Notes under the pieces: model-generated | What the model was told of the DNA's origin: nothing | Databases searched by the model: none | What the model saw: the letters and a program-made list of their open reading frames with translations, nothing else | Shown: piece after piece, positions 26,601-41,600 of the stretch | Position numbering within the stretch: the stretch's first letter is position 1 | How the letters are laid out: each line of letters begins with the position of its first letter | Origin: Nomia melanderi | Lineage: Eukaryota; Arthropoda; Insecta; Hymenoptera; Halictidae | Length of the DNA stretch: 64,000 nt | Direction: 5' to 3' | Assembly: GCF_051020985.1 (NCBI RefSeq) | Contig: NC_135001.1 | Span: forward strand, 10,843,896-10,907,895 | Program-made: the position numbers and the translations under genes

Positions 26601-29600
26601 GAATGCACGACGAGGATCGTTACGGCACCGAAAACTCCGTCGGTCTATCGTCGTTGACGTTGTCATCCTATTTTTGGAGAAGCCTCGGTGGACTCGGCCG
26701 TCAATGTGGTGGTGGGGTTGCTCGCGACCATGGACCATCGCCCGCGCCATTTATGGGCGCGTCGCGACGCATGGTCACTTTGCCGAATTCTACTATGCGA
26801 CCCTGAAACCATACTGCACCCCCGGGATATTGTAAAACGCCGCTCCACTTTGCTGTCGGCCGCCCACAATTTTTTTGCGTTAGTCGAAACGTCCTGTGAA
26901 AGATGACCGAAATTTGCTCATTTTTCTTCGTAGAGAAGACAGCTTCCATTTTTGAAGTTGTTTTAGACTTTGTTTTTAATATGTAATTGTATCTGTATAA
27001 ATGATAATTGTATGAACAAGTAATTACATTTGAAAACAGTGTGTTATATAGAGATCGAAAAATAAATTGTAAAAGGAAAACAAAGCTCCCAGCTAATTAC
27101 ATTGTGATTAACATTCAATGAAGCTTTATAGTTAAAAAAAAAAATAATTCTTTTATACTTTTGTAATTTTGTAACGTTTTTCACTGCTACAGTTTTGATA
27201 AACATAAACGTTCGAATTGTCCGACATCTTGAACTTGAAATACAAAATTAGAAACCTGTCTTACCGACAGCATTGGCAGCTCCATTTTGTATGTTTCTTC
27301 CAGACAATTTTAAATCCTGACTGTAGAGTAACGGAAATAACAATAAAACATTTTCACCTGGATCAAACAACATTTTGCTTTAAATGTTTAAAAAAAAACC
27401 GTAGAGCTCCTCGTGAAACTCATTTCAAAGTATGTCAGACAACTAATATCCTTACGATATGGAGTTAGACACGCGATAAGCACATTAAAGTGAGTTTCTT
27501 GAATACGAATATCCCAAGTTCACATTAATTGAAAGTAAATACTGTTTGCAAACATGTAGCCGTATAACATGTATCATGCTAGGAGACTATTAACGATAAA
27601 ATAACCCTTGCGAATCCAATCACCAAATAAATCGTAAAGCAAGAAATTAACGGGGAAAGGGAGGTAAGAAAAATCGTAGAAATCTAAATTAATAAAGTAC
27701 CTAATATTAATCTCGATGTAATTCCAAATCTATCCACTATGAATTACAGCACGATTCGAAATCCACTCTTAATCCCGATATATTTCACAAGCTAATATTA
27801 TTCTCAATATTATTCGAAACTTACTATTAATCCTAATACGATTTGAAACCAAATATTACTCTCTATATCATTTGAAATCAACCGACGTTTTCCTGATACC
27901 ATTAGAAACACGTTACGGACAATCGACTCAAGGAAGTTTTAGCGTCGCGTCGGTTCGCCGCGCCAAGAGTCGGCGCGCAAATGAACTCACCGCGGCGCGG
28001 CAGGTTTTCGTATTCTTCCATTTTCCTTCGGGACGCTCGGAGGAAAGGAGATCGCGAGGCGTGGCTTGTCTCGACATCGACGACCAATAAATAATAATTG
28101 CTTGTCGCTGTAATATTTACGTAGATAACAATTAAGGATCATTAACGCGATGACCCGTCGGCCTGGCAGACAGGTGGCTACCCCTTAGATGTGTTTTACG
28201 TTCTCTGGTCACTTTCACTGGTGTCGTTGGACGTCGATTCGTAATGCTATCCGCGCGTTAGGTAACGAGGATGAATAATGAAATGGCACCACGGAAAGAA
28301 AGTGCTACTTCGATAAGAAATTTCGGATTTCGTGGGTTTTGCGAGGCGGATATCGAGTTCCATTTAGAGAAGCGTGTTCGAGCCGATAGAACTGGTTTCT
28401 GAGGAAAACTGACTCGTTTCGGTTCGTACGCTAGACTATGCGAGAAATATTTTCTGAAAATCATCTTTTATTATTATTATTATTGTTATTATTAGTATTA
28501 TCTTCTTCCTTTCCGGTTTCTTGGTTTCACCTAATTTATTATTATTATTATTAGTAGTAGTAGTATTATTGGTGTTAATATTATTGTTACTATCGGTTTT
28601 ATTTATTCTTATCATATTACTTATTACTTAAAATTCTTAGTGAAATAGTATACGGTCATACAAGTACCCATTTCTCTGATTTACCTTGTCAAATTCGAAA
28701 TCGGTTAGAAAGTAGAAGTATAATTAAATTCGTCGAAAATAGGTCGCTTCTCGGTACTTCCAACAGTAACCAACCCTTCGTTGATCAAACATTTCCATAA
28801 ACATTCAAAATATTATTAAAAAAACTTATCATCGAGTACAACCAGTGATTTTCACTTTCGATTTCCTCGAACCTCTGGCAAACTCGAAAATATGCTTGAA
28901 AAAAAGAAACGGATACGAATGCGAAATCTAAGAGTATCAATCATAAAACGTCTCTGAAGAAGTTCAAAAACACGATCGAGTGAAGAAAGGATCCAAACGC
29001 GTATGCGAGTTTCGAACGAGTACATCGTCGGTAAAATTTGATCGGTATCGGATCCGATCGGCTTACCTTCGATTTAAGGAGTTCCACGGATGATCGAGGT
29101 TCCGCGGCGGGTTAAGTACGGCCGGTTTTTGTTCCTGACGGCACAAAAGATATCGAGTTCGCCGGTTTTCAGGTCGCCGGCAACAGGTTTGGGTGTGGTT
29201 TTCAGTCCAGCGATAAGCGCCCGTGCTCTCCTGCTCGCCCCGGCTCGGCCAGAGCAAGAAAAACGACGATCCATCTCCGGCTCGAATTAATTCGGAGCTC
29301 GCCGATTCCTGATTATGCAACGCGCTCGGCCGCTTCCCTCGCCGCGGCGTTTTACGCCCCGTGAACCTGTTCGCCGCGCTCGCGGACCGGCTAAAACACA
29401 TTTCAATAGGAGCAGGAAGAGCTCACGGATTAACGGGGAATCAATGAACCTTCGCGCGCCAACCGGTTCTCGACCGGATGACGAACACATCGGCGCAAAG
29501 TGACACCTCGTCCCAGCTCCCCTCCGGTGATAAGGCCATCGATATTCGATACGGTCCGTTTCCGATCGTTGCTCGCGATATTCCCGAAGCGATTTTTTTT

Positions 29601-32600
29601 ATTAGCCATTTCCTGGCGGGACACGCGAAACACCGGCAATTATCGTTTCAGTGACTGCCGACTGTGTGGAATACGTTGACTTCGAGATACACGGTTGTAT
29701 AGCGTGTTAGCGAGTGGCTATTGGATAGGTGTAGTCGGATACGGTGGTCAAATGTGAACTTCAACACGTTGTCCTACTTTTTATCTCACAATTGTGCTCG
29801 ATAAGACTACTTTGCAGTCACACGTTTTTCAATTTTATAATTTTGCTGCGTTAATTCAACTGGTTACTGAGAATTACTTTCGAGTGTAAAGGGTTAAAGC
29901 CGCTAAGACATGTGGGAAAATGCAGTTTTATTATGAACGTTTAAAAACGACAAAATGTATATTTTTACAGTAACGAAATGTTATTGTGATGATTGTATCT
30001 GGAAATTTTCTCAAATTTTCTATTAACCATAAATCAGAGTTCTCAATGTTTTGTTACGTAAAAAAGGAAATTAGCCAGTAAGCTTTTGTGGATTCCTTGT
30101 TATGTAAATGTGACAAAAAAATCTTGAACATTTCCGAAGTCAGCAAAGTAGTATATGAGATGAAGAATTTACATCTGACATTTCTACGTACGTTACATGT
30201 CAGATCATTTTACATCATCGAATCATTCTATTTCTCTTTCTCTGCATTCGGCTGTACAATTTCGACTCCTGTTTTCACTTTTTCGCAGAGAAATCGCAAT
30301 GTCCCTCGACAACTACGCCGAATACTTTCGCGAGTGGAGTAAAAAAAATCTACCGCTTTCCCATTGAGAGAAAAGTTGAGAATAAATTTCATGCAACGAC
30401 TTCCTAGTTGACAGTGAAATAGAGGCGGTGTTATTGAACACTCCTTAGCCTAAACGCGCTATTTGCAATTTGTTTGACTCGTTACGTGGCTCTTTATGAG
30501 TGGCGGGGAGTTGAAATAGTTTGATTAGTGGTAAATTGCTGAAAATGAAAATACTGTTACTTATAGAAGTTGTGTCCAATTTGAATTGTTACTTTTAATA
30601 TTTAGTTGAATAGGTTGGCGACATATTAAAGAAAAAATTATTAACAACGTACGATTGGAATAAATAAAATTAAATAAAATTCTACAATGTCAAGATTAAT
30701 TACTGAAAAATATCAACTCATAGCTCGAATAATTTGGCAAATTTGAAGCGAGTCAATTGATTGAATAAAAAATAATTAAAGTTTACTACAGTGATTACTA
30801 ACTTCTTGCACCGCACAGACTATAATAAAATTCAGGTTCATAGAACCTTTTTGAAAAACAAAAATAGAATATGTTTCAGTCATTGTAAGGAAAATAATGC
30901 TTGTTTGTATTGCGTTGACACAACGCCAACGCTATAATTATTCGTAATATTATAATTATCCTACACATAAGTCCAATTTTAGTGGCATTATTAACAGTAG
31001 AAGTACCAGATAGGTTAAAATCATTAATTTCTTGTTTCTCCTGTTACAATCATTGGAAAGATATAAATGCTTTTCTAAACAATTATTGCATCAATTGATT
31101 TAGTATATATACTAAAATATAAATTATTTGAAACCTCAATAAGCACGCTCTCGTAATTTTCATAACAAAATATAAAACAGTCAATTCGATAACACAGTAG
31201 TTTTAATGTCAAAATACAATTGAAGTAAGTAACTTCGATTTCCAAGCCAAAAAACTGAAAAAGATGCTTCCGGTGAAAGGTTTAACTCAACCTAACATTT
31301 TAGGTTTTTTTTTTTAATTTCAGAACAAGACTAGAAAATTCTAACTAAACTCTGCATTTCTACTTTTATATAATACGACAAACATGCGATAAAACTGAGA
31401 ACCATGTTAGGGTTAACCCTGTGTACTCCTATATCGAATGTACATCAGATTTATTCTAAAAAATAGATTTACCTGTAAAAAGACTGAAAGTGACCTTGAT
31501 AACTCTGGAAAAAAGAGTTGAATCATGTTATTTCAGCTAAACAAATTTCCGATCGAACCACTGGCAGCAGAATAATCTAAGCTAATCACGCTTCGTGGCC
31601 GATCCTATACAATTCCTTATATTTAAATATTACTCGTTTTATTATTAATAAACGTAGTTATTAATAAAGTACTAAACAACCCACATAAATATAAAAGGAA
31701 CACGGAGTGCAAAGGATTAACAGTACCGACGGACTAATCGTTCGACAGATTCCTGCTGAGTCCGAACATGGTGTTTTCGTATTTCTTTTAACAAGGGAAT
31801 CTTTCCAGCGTAACAAGAGCAAGATAAAAATGTAGGACGCGTTACGAAGCCGTTTACACGGTGCCCTGGTCAACGACAATCCTAAGTAGCGACGCACACG
31901 GGTGTCGGTTAGATCGTTATCAACGATAGTTAATGCTCGAACCAGACACCGTTGATGTCACTGGGCTGTTCGCGCCGCGCTCTCGCGCATGTTAAAAGTG
32001 TAATCGTTTCCATTCCTTTCACTGTTGTGACCACAGCGGTAGAACATGTTCGAGGATATATGGAATTGTACACGCAGCTCCGTTCTGCTTCGAAGCATAA
32101 CGACCGGCGGGATGTGCTGCCGCGATCTGGATACACGCGCGGATCATTACACCGAATGATTTGAGAAAATCGTTGCCCTTGACCGGCAGTCAGATACGTT
32201 TCTTATCCCTAGGAGATGATTTTATTGAATATGTAGGGACAGCGCAGGGAACTTCTTTGAGAATTCGAGAACACGTGTTTCTCGGTGTGTTTACTGTTTT
32301 ATTAGCTAAAAGATAGTGGTTTTTCTTTTCAACGTGTTCGTGATATTTGTCTAATATAGGGATAAATGTAATAAATAAATTCGTTGGAAGATTATAACAA
32401 GTTGTTGAATAGTGTAGACATTTTGTTAAGTTTAATCGTATGAATGTAATAACATCATTTTGGGAAAACACGTGGTTCAAACGTCTACTTATTATTTCAA
32501 ATAACTGAATATTTAGGAAATGCATCGTTTGGAAATTAATTGTGTATAGAAATAATTTGTTTGACGTTTTTATTGGAATGATAATTTGTCACCTTTATTC

Positions 32601-35600
32601 ATTGCTTTCATTTCAAATTAGAATTCGAAGAAAGTAATGCATTAATCAAACGTAAAGTGATAATAAGTAAGATTGACTTCTTATCTGCATTTCAGATGCA
32701 TGATGCACTGATTCTCGCGTTCGAATCAATCTCAGCCAAAAATAAGATGTTAATCGTATTTCTTTGCTCTAGAAATATTGGAGACGATTAAATAAATCTT
32801 TCTTTAATCTACAACTTGTAAATGTACACACATATATTTATATATATTTTTTAAGATGAGTCACGATGAATATTGCAACATATATCACAATATTTCACGA
32901 ACTCAGGAATAGGCTTCCAAGAAATTTCGTCACGAGGCAGAGATGAAATCGTAGTTTCTTTAAAAGTGGGCGCGTAACGGTGCCCGCTTTAGTCGGCCCT
33001 CTTCTTTTCGCAAACAGGATACACTCTCCAGTGGACCTATAAAACTTCGCCCAGGTCAAGATCTACTTTCTTCGTAAAGGTCATCCTCTTTTGCCTTTCG
33101 CATTTCCGGTCCGACTCGCGGGACGAGTTCTTATTGGCGCACGTGGACAAGAGAAATTGAAAAAAAAGCGAAATTAGATTTACAAAACACTCGCAATGTC
33201 AACGTTAAATCCGGTTAGGTGATTAATTCTAGAAACAAAGGAACAGGGAAATTTAATGAAGCTGTAAAAATTGTTTTTAAGAATTCTTCTTGAAATAGAT
33301 TGAACGCAGAAATTAATTCAATGTTAAAAAATAAAATTTACAATGTGTTTACAAAGAAATTATTTATTTTTTAACATATTCGTTATCTTCCATGAATGTT
33401 GCATTTTTTCTGCGTTAGTTTTCTATGTTATCTTACATTTCTCAGAACGATTCCGATCACTTAATCCTACGTCATTTCAATATTCGTAGCTAAGACTCGA
33501 GAACACAGTCCTATCGTATATGTTTCATAATCACGCACACTTGAATATGAAACCTTTCTAGTATTCAACTAAAAACTGTATGAAATTATATACACTTCCA
33601 AACGTGTTCACCCATTTCGTCTCGCAAGGAATTTACTTCGAAAAACAGCCAAAAACAGATAATTATATTCTTATTAAAAACATCATCGAAGAATAATATA
33701 TCCAAGTTCTCACGAGAACATCGTAAAACATTTACCTAATAAATACATGTAAACACACTGCTAGAAAAACGTTTTATTACAAATATCGGACTCAAACAAG
33801 TAAACTAGGTCGAAATGTGTTAAATGCAAACAAGTGCAGTGATAATCCGAAATTCCCTGTCCAGTGTTCGTTCGATCAAGGTAAAGGATACAACCTCGCG
33901 AAAGGTTTTCCCTCGATAAGCTATCGAACGCTGCACTGATTCGATTTGGTTCAAGGTCATCGTTGACCCCCTTATCCGGTCGTTCGAGAAAAATTGAGGA
34001 AAACCAGAGTCGTTCGGTTTGGCCTGTTGAGCGGCTCAAATATGGCTGGACTTGCCCGTTTGTCATCGCCCCACCACCGCGAGAGCCGGCGGCCTGTCCT
34101 ACGCACGCTATTCTCATTTGCCAGATCCTACGATCGGATCGGAGTATTTGCCAGTCGACGGAACGTGGCCGCGCTAAGAAAAACCCGTTCGTTCATCGGT
34201 GAATATCAAGCTTCGCCGCGCGACTCGTGCACGCTACCGCTCGTTCCTGAGCAAATATTTGAGCGTTCCGTCCATACGTGTTAGCCTGGTGCCAACGGCG
34301 GAGCACGTTTTTCGCGTTCTAATAGTGACGGTGGTGCGCGACAGTGGATCACGATTTTTTGCGTTTCACTTGGATCCACGAGCTACGCGAATCGCTCGAA
34401 CCTTGAACTTCCGGGTATTGGCATTTCCATCTAACGCGTTAATTGCCATGAAAATCTCGAGGATTTTACATAACACTTATTCTTTCGTGGAAAAGAGAAG
34501 TGGAAGGAATTATCGATCTTTTGGCGTCACGGTCGTTACGTTATTAAACATTTTTATTCAACGTCGATCGTCTTGTGTATTATAATTGTTTCCAAGCTAT
34601 CCAGTGATCGCCTTGGCAGTCGGCGTGTAAAATTGGATGTTTTTGTTACGTATTTTGGACGTGAAAGTCATTCTGGTTCCTAGTAAATTGTTATTTATTG
34701 ACTCTTCGTTACAGATACTATAGTTCAGTTCCTTTTCGTTGAAACGGTTAGAATCGGTATAAAATTTCACGGCATTTTCATATTATTTCGGTATTCTTCC
34801 CGTTGTCCCCTAAAATGATCAAAGACATTGGAAAGAGTAGCTAATGGCTTGAAGATTAGACAGCGTGTTACTTTGTTGTAGTGCGTTTCTTTTATTCGCA
34901 GTTATTGTTTAAATAACGTGAATTCGAATATGCATTACCTCAATTGAATATCTACTGAATTTGAATCTATTCGAAGGACGCGTAACTTTGAATCAAAGGA
35001 AGGGAACTCTACAGCATTTCGAAATCCTGGTACCTCTTCTTCGGTTACTGCGATCGTCGTCGAAGAAAAATGAAACGTTCGTACAAATTTCTCACGTTTC
35101 GAAGTCAAGTAAATTACCTCGACTAAATCTGAATATAACTAGTGAAAGGACCTTGGATACGTGTAATCCCCAGGCTTAGTTTGTATAGCGGCAAAACGCG
35201 TTTCCTTTGATAGGGTATTCGAGAGAGACCTTCACGGAAGCAAACCACAAGGCCGAATATTGGTCCCGGCGAAATCATGGTGACACGTGCTTCCGTGCAC
35301 GTGGCGGTTGTCTTTGTCTTGCCCGTTATTTTGTGGATCCTAGGGAATCTTCGAAAAAGAAGCACAGTTCTTGCTGGCATCGTTAGGACTGCCAGGTAAG
35401 GTACCTTCTTCAAGCTCTGTTGAAGAGGTTGAATTGTCCTCGTTCTCTCTAAACATGTTCGATAATTTTATTTTTCGAATGTAGATTATGAACAAATTTT
35501 ATTCATCGTTTTAATTTGTCGTAAGTAGATTAGAGATGTTTTTGGAAATTTGTTTTTTATAGAGCTATTCGATCACTTAACTTTTTGCCTTCTAACAACG

Positions 35601-38600
35601 TGTCAGGCTGGTGAAGATTTTCTACATGATTTAATAAATATAAATATTACTCAATTCATTGGAATTCGCAGTAAATATTATTCTTCTGTAATCAATTGTT
35701 ATGCTTAAGATCAAACATAGACATGGAATGTGCCTACAGTTTTTCTCCTTTTCCAAGAAATTATTAATGATAAAATACTCGTATCAATCAGAGTTGAGAA
35801 AGAAAGCATGTGTAAAGGGGTTAATACAGTTCCTTCTTACATAATATATATATATATATAAATCATTCATAAATTATAAACCAGTTGTTAAACTTTTTCT
35901 TGTTCGATTATGCAGAGAAAGTTAATATATGTAGTATGTATATCTACTTTTATTATCATGTAGTATATGTATATATACCAAGTTGGTGTAATGATTTATT
36001 CTAATATCATTGAATTTTAATCTAATTTCATTTACAGAGAGTACTTTCTAAACGTTATCAATTATAATAATATTTCAATTCAGCAAATCAAACGTAAAAA
36101 AGGGAGTAAGATGAAAGTAACAAGGAGGTTTAAAAAACGTAAAAATTAATACGGATTTAATGATAACGTGAGAAACGTTAAGACAAGACCAAACATAACA
36201 GCTTGTAATGTCTGTAATCTCTGACAAGTATGTAAAAATAGATGTATGAATAGTTAATGAACGTCGAGTATGATTGACAAATGGACACTTATACTAGACT
36301 GCGGATCTTTATGCAAAATCGCATTTTTAAGAATGTAATTAGAAATTTAAAATTACGATCGAAACTGGTTCTCTCCAACAAATATTATAGAAAGCACTAC
36401 ACTTTAGATGTATGAATAAAGATTTGCAGTCTACTTATGACCGATATACAGATAGCATCATCAAGAGAGTATTCTAGTATAGTTGACATTTTTCTATACA
36501 TTTTTACGAATTATTTATAAATATTTGGTCAAAATTATCAGCACATGTTGTATACTACAAATTTACATATGTTTAAAGAATAATTGCAAATTCTTTTACT
36601 GATATCTTAAACAAAAAATCCAATTAATTCTCAAACAGTATGAACGTAGCTATCGCAGATACTGAAAAAATATATTGAAACTTTAAAAAATACCGGTGCT
36701 TTGAATTTAAAGGTTCATATTCTCGTGATCTTTTCTGTCTTTCATCAGAATCTGTTTGAAATCAGAAAAAATATATTTTAGCATGATTGAGGTACCGAAG
36801 CATAATTTGAGATACCGTGGCAACTAATTCGAAAAATGTAGTTTCGAAAAAGCGCATTTACAATTGTTAGTTTCACACAAAAGGATGTCTAACTTCGTTA
36901 CATTGTATATGTAGCATTTTTTATTTTTCTATACAACAAAATTACACATTTTCAAACAGCACTACAAACTTTGAGAAGCACATTTATAAAGATTTATACG
37001 TTGAATATATCGAATAATAAAAAAATCAATTCTTAATCGATCACATTACATTACCCCCTTAACCTTTGCGCAGTGTTCAACCAGCATACTCGTCATTACT
37101 TCAATCGCACGCGCAAACAACGAATTTAAAAATGAAATTCCACCGTCAAAGAGTTACGAAGTGAATGATTAAAAATGTTCAGTATTTATAACAAAGTATT
37201 TATAGCTAATTCATTCTTTCATACACCAAGTATACTCACCATTACGCAAAAAGTGGTCACTTTCTCATGACGAGTACACTCGTCGTACACTGTTCGAGGG
37301 TTGAAGTGTTAATTACGTGTTCGAAGGATTTGGCAGCGGTCACCGTTCGACAAGGGTATCGACAGTATCGATATCGGTTAAATGTGAACGCGTTACGTAA
37401 AATGTTTAATTATAAATACGCGTGTGTCCTCAACGGCGATCCGACGTTAGTTCGTTACGCGAAACTCTTCGAGGACTGACATAATAACGAAAGGCGTCTA
37501 TCAGGCTTCCGTAGGCGGGACTCGGTGACTTAGACGCGAAGATGCTGGAAACGGTTTTATCTAATCACGTTGCGAAAGTAGTTGAAAATGATCTATTCGC
37601 GATCTGAGAACGTCGGTTAGTGTCTGAAGATAGTGATGAAAATAAACTCTGCACTCAAGCGCGCCCGATACGGGCTAAATATAATTTCACGTCACGACGG
37701 ATTCGTAGCTGCACTTTTTTTCTCGTAGCGTGTATCATCAAGTGCGAAACAATCGGATCACAGTACACGATGATAGCCTTACCTGAAAAAGTGCCGGCGA
37801 TTCATGATAATTTTCTGGTTGTTCTTGCGAGGGTGTTTTGTAACCTTCCGTACAAATCAGGATCTTGTGGTATACAAGAGGGCACTGTCATGCAATAGTT
37901 TTCTTTACAAACTATTATAGATTCATGATTTTCACATGGTTCTTATCAGAACATTTTGTAATTTTGTAATTTTCTATGGAAATTGGGATTTTATGGTGTA
38001 CAAGGCACTACTATACAACAGTTTTATGTATAAACTGTTCCAGATTCATGGTTTTTAGACTGTTCTTGTGAGGATATTGTGTAATTTTGTAATTTTCTAT
38101 GGAAATTGGGATTTTGTAACAAAATGAACAACTTGATCATCTTAAGGAATATCTAATTCTTTTTCATTAGACTGCCACCACTTTTCATTGTCAGGATGTA
38201 GTGTACTGTATGGTTCTGCAAAATATTAATCTTCCAAAGTAAATCGGTAAACAATCAATTTAGTAATTTTATTATCATTTTTATCGTACGTTTGGACGAT
38301 ATCACAAGAACCATTTAACAAAGCATTGTTTCAAAAGAAACATGTATAAACTCCTTCGCAAATGCATCATTGAACAAATGTTAATTTAAAGAATCTTGGA
38401 ATATGAGATTCTCTATTTTTGGAAGTTTGTTTTTTCATAAAGTGTCAACAAGAAAATGAGATTTTTAGTAACCGCAGCGGAATATTCGGTCAGTGATACT
38501 GAAACGAACATCTCGTCGTTAAAATGCGAATGTACGTTCACTGGAAAAAAAATATAATTAACAATCGGATACGCGTACAGTGGTAACTTCGAAGCAGCTC

Positions 38601-41600
38601 GAACTGTTACGTCCTTGGCGAAGCATTTTCACACACCTGCGATGAAAGTTCATCTTTACATTCGTTTACTTGGTAGATCCTGCAGTCTTGTTTCGCAGGC
38701 AATGTCGTAACGCTTACGAAACGATCGAGCTAAAGCTTGATTTAGGGCCGCGCGATCCTAGCGGTGCTACAGCTGTTACGAATGTTACCCACGCTTGGCT
38801 CGAAAACTGATTTAACCCCCTTGTCTTATAATTTCCTTCACAACTATGTTCGATAAAACTAATTTATCCTTAACCCTTCGTACTCCAGAAGTATTTCACT
38901 GGAAATATTCAATATTTTCTAGTGAGACGTAGACCACATTTTTTAAAACTAACGTGACAAGAAATCACACATAAATTGAATGACGAAACTATATCATTTC
39001 AATATTTTACGTATTGATGCATTATGTTAAATATCAAACTTTATAATTTTGCTGTGTCAAATCAATTGGCGACTGAGAGGCGCCTCTGGAGTGCAGTGTT
39101 AATAATTTAGTACAAGAAGAAAATTTGATGCTCATTCTGTGTCTCCGTTTACTCTTTAGTTTAAAGATAGATAACAGACAAGTCATATTTGTCTGGTTTA
39201 CATGAAAAATAAATAAATAACATTTGGATCTGTCGAATTCGTTTGAAAATTTGTATCGCGAGTCTGACTCGATATTATAGGAAAAAGAGGTAATCGAAGT
39301 CTCGTTTGATTAGAGTCAAAACACGTACAACTGGATTACAGATTTTAATGTATTTGTGAGAAATTTAGAATCGCAACATTGCACAAAATGCACACAATAT
39401 GGAAAGATATAAAGTATCCGAAGTATAGTGATTTTTATAGTATTCGTTAGGAGAAATTATTCTCCACCGTTATTCTATTTTTCTGCTAATGATCATAAGA
39501 ATTTCAATTTGCGTAAGGATCCGCACTCTGTTTCTAACCATTATCGTGTCGCTTCGAAAATGTACAGGATATTTAAGAAATTGTGAACTAGAAACCCAAG
39601 AGAAATTCATTTTGAGTAGAAACAAATAAGCGTGAAACGTTGAATGAAATTTCTACTTGCAATGCCTCGTTTTTACGATAATGGCGTTTAAAAATTGATT
39701 GCGTGTGAACCGTTTAATAGGAATCACCCAACGTGTATCATCGTGACTTGCTGTTTCCACTTGTAAAGAGATACAAATAGCAGTGTGTCATACAAACTTT
39801 CAAAGTGTATTGCCTCGAAAACGTGATCAATTAGACAAAAATATTGTTTAACGTCTCCGACTGATTTAGGTACATTTTTTTTCCGTTGCCCGACAATTGA
39901 AAAATGAAGCATATTTTTTTATCACTGACGATTTATATTTTCTTGTTATTTGTTTTTTTGCAATTTACTGTGTAATTGATAGAAAACACTCGTTTAGCGA
40001 GAAGAAAACGGTGATCCTTCGGTAGATTGATGATTTTATGGTCCGAAAATATTTTTGTAGGATACTGAATAAATTAGTTCGACTTCAGTAATTAAGAAAT
40101 ATGAGAAATTACACGGTTTATTACTTTATGGAACTCCTCGCTTTAAACGTGGGCTCATAACTACTTTATCAGGAACTAAAATACAAAGTATCACGGAACT
40201 AGTTTTTCGTTCGATTCGTCAGAATGATTTAACGATGTTTATCTAATCTATTTGCACATGATACTGTTTGCAAACTAACATCGATTAATAAACTCAAAGT
40301 AAATAGTTACTTGGTAGGAATCGATACGTGTCAGAAGTAAATATGAAATGAGAAAAGCTGACCAACAATAATCATGTATATAAAATATCAGATTATTATT
40401 AATTCAACGCGCTATAAATAACACTATCCGTAGATTCAATACTTTTTTACAAGATTCGAATTCCTAATATGGAGATAATTGATTAACATTAGAGATACAT
40501 ATCAGATGGATCAAAATGACTCACTTCTGATTTTTTCATTTACTACTACTGAAAAGGTACAGATACTTTTTCGAAAAATTATTAACGAAGCTGATTCAGT
40601 AATGCTTGAACTGAAAAATAAGTTGATTGGAATCTTAATGAATGCGCGAAATTTGAAAAAGTCAGTTTAAGTGCTCGCTAGTTAAAGCTTCAAACAAAAA
40701 TTTAAGGCAACGTTCTTTCTCCAGAAACAGAATTATACGAGCGAATGAAACTGCTGTTTATCAGATTAAATGTCTAAATGTATAGTTCAGACACAATTGT
40801 TTGTTTTAGGTCGGCCTTGCAAACGTTGCACAAGGTTTCGAGTAAGGCGCGCGAACAGAACTACTTCCTGGGTGGCCTGTCGCACGACTGGGTCAGTTAC
40901 TATGAACAACGAATCGAGAGCGATCGCTCGTGTCTCAACGAGTGGCATGCTATGGACAATCTGGAATCCCGAAGACCACCGTCACCGGACAGCGTACGCA
41001 CCAAGTGAGTCACGATGTTTCAGAAATTTCCTTTTCATTTTGCCAACGTTAATCTCGATCCCGATCAACTTTATGACACATCAAGTTTCTGTTTCTAACA
41101 ATTTTTAACATTTTTTTGGGAAGATTAATTTTTTACTGTTAATTCTTCCATTCCTCGTTGCTAGCTCAAAAATTACTTTGTTCTTAATGATTAGCTACAA
41201 GTATAAGTACTTCTATATTCATAGCAGATTTATATTTACTTCAAGTAATAAATATTACTCAGACAAAAATTGAATTTCATTTCGACTGAAAAGAAGCAAG
41301 TAACACCTATATGTATCTCCTATAATTTAGTCTGAAAGATTTAATACTATTTTTACCGAAGGAGTCAGAAGACAGCTTTTAAAATTTTAACTTAAAATTA
41401 TTTTCCAAGTTTAGTCGTATATTCTGAATTAACTTTTCTCCAATAACGATTATAAAATTTACTATAGGAAACGTCCAAGATTCAATTGAGGAAAAATTAT
41501 TAAATTGAGAAAATAATTCTAAGTTACAATTGTAAAAGGTGCCTTTTGACACCTTCGGTAGAAATAGTGTTAAAGCGTGTCAGGCTTGGTATTGAAGGCA

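Larger units (their letters stand above)
22633..40809 (+). other. ssh giant intron (18.2 kb)
   Basis: This intron separates the micro-exon from exon 40810. Apart from the alternative exon at 35277 I see no coding exon. It contains a foldback repeat (25929-26222), GC-rich islands (24740-25000, 26500-26880, 27940-28080, 29040-29640, 31880-32160, 32960-33150, 33960-34440), a (TTA)n run, a short MITE (36295-36433), a 120-bp tandem repeat (37800-38117), and several TTAA elements including a nested pair (38812-39294). The remaining stretches are AT-rich with nothing I can name. Confidence 0.75.

Noticed and set aside
26415..26950. Overlapping frames on both strands at 26415-26950 and likewise at 29063-29503 and 33761-34585
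   Set aside because: Open in several frames on both strands because of GC-rich composition; no protein family or phase-compatible neighbours.
31413..31720. Possible 308-bp family F element (TTAACCCTGTGTACTCC ... GGAGTGCAAAGGATTAA)
   Set aside because: The ends look right, but the interior does not resemble family F and the length is atypical; the ends may belong to different decayed copies.
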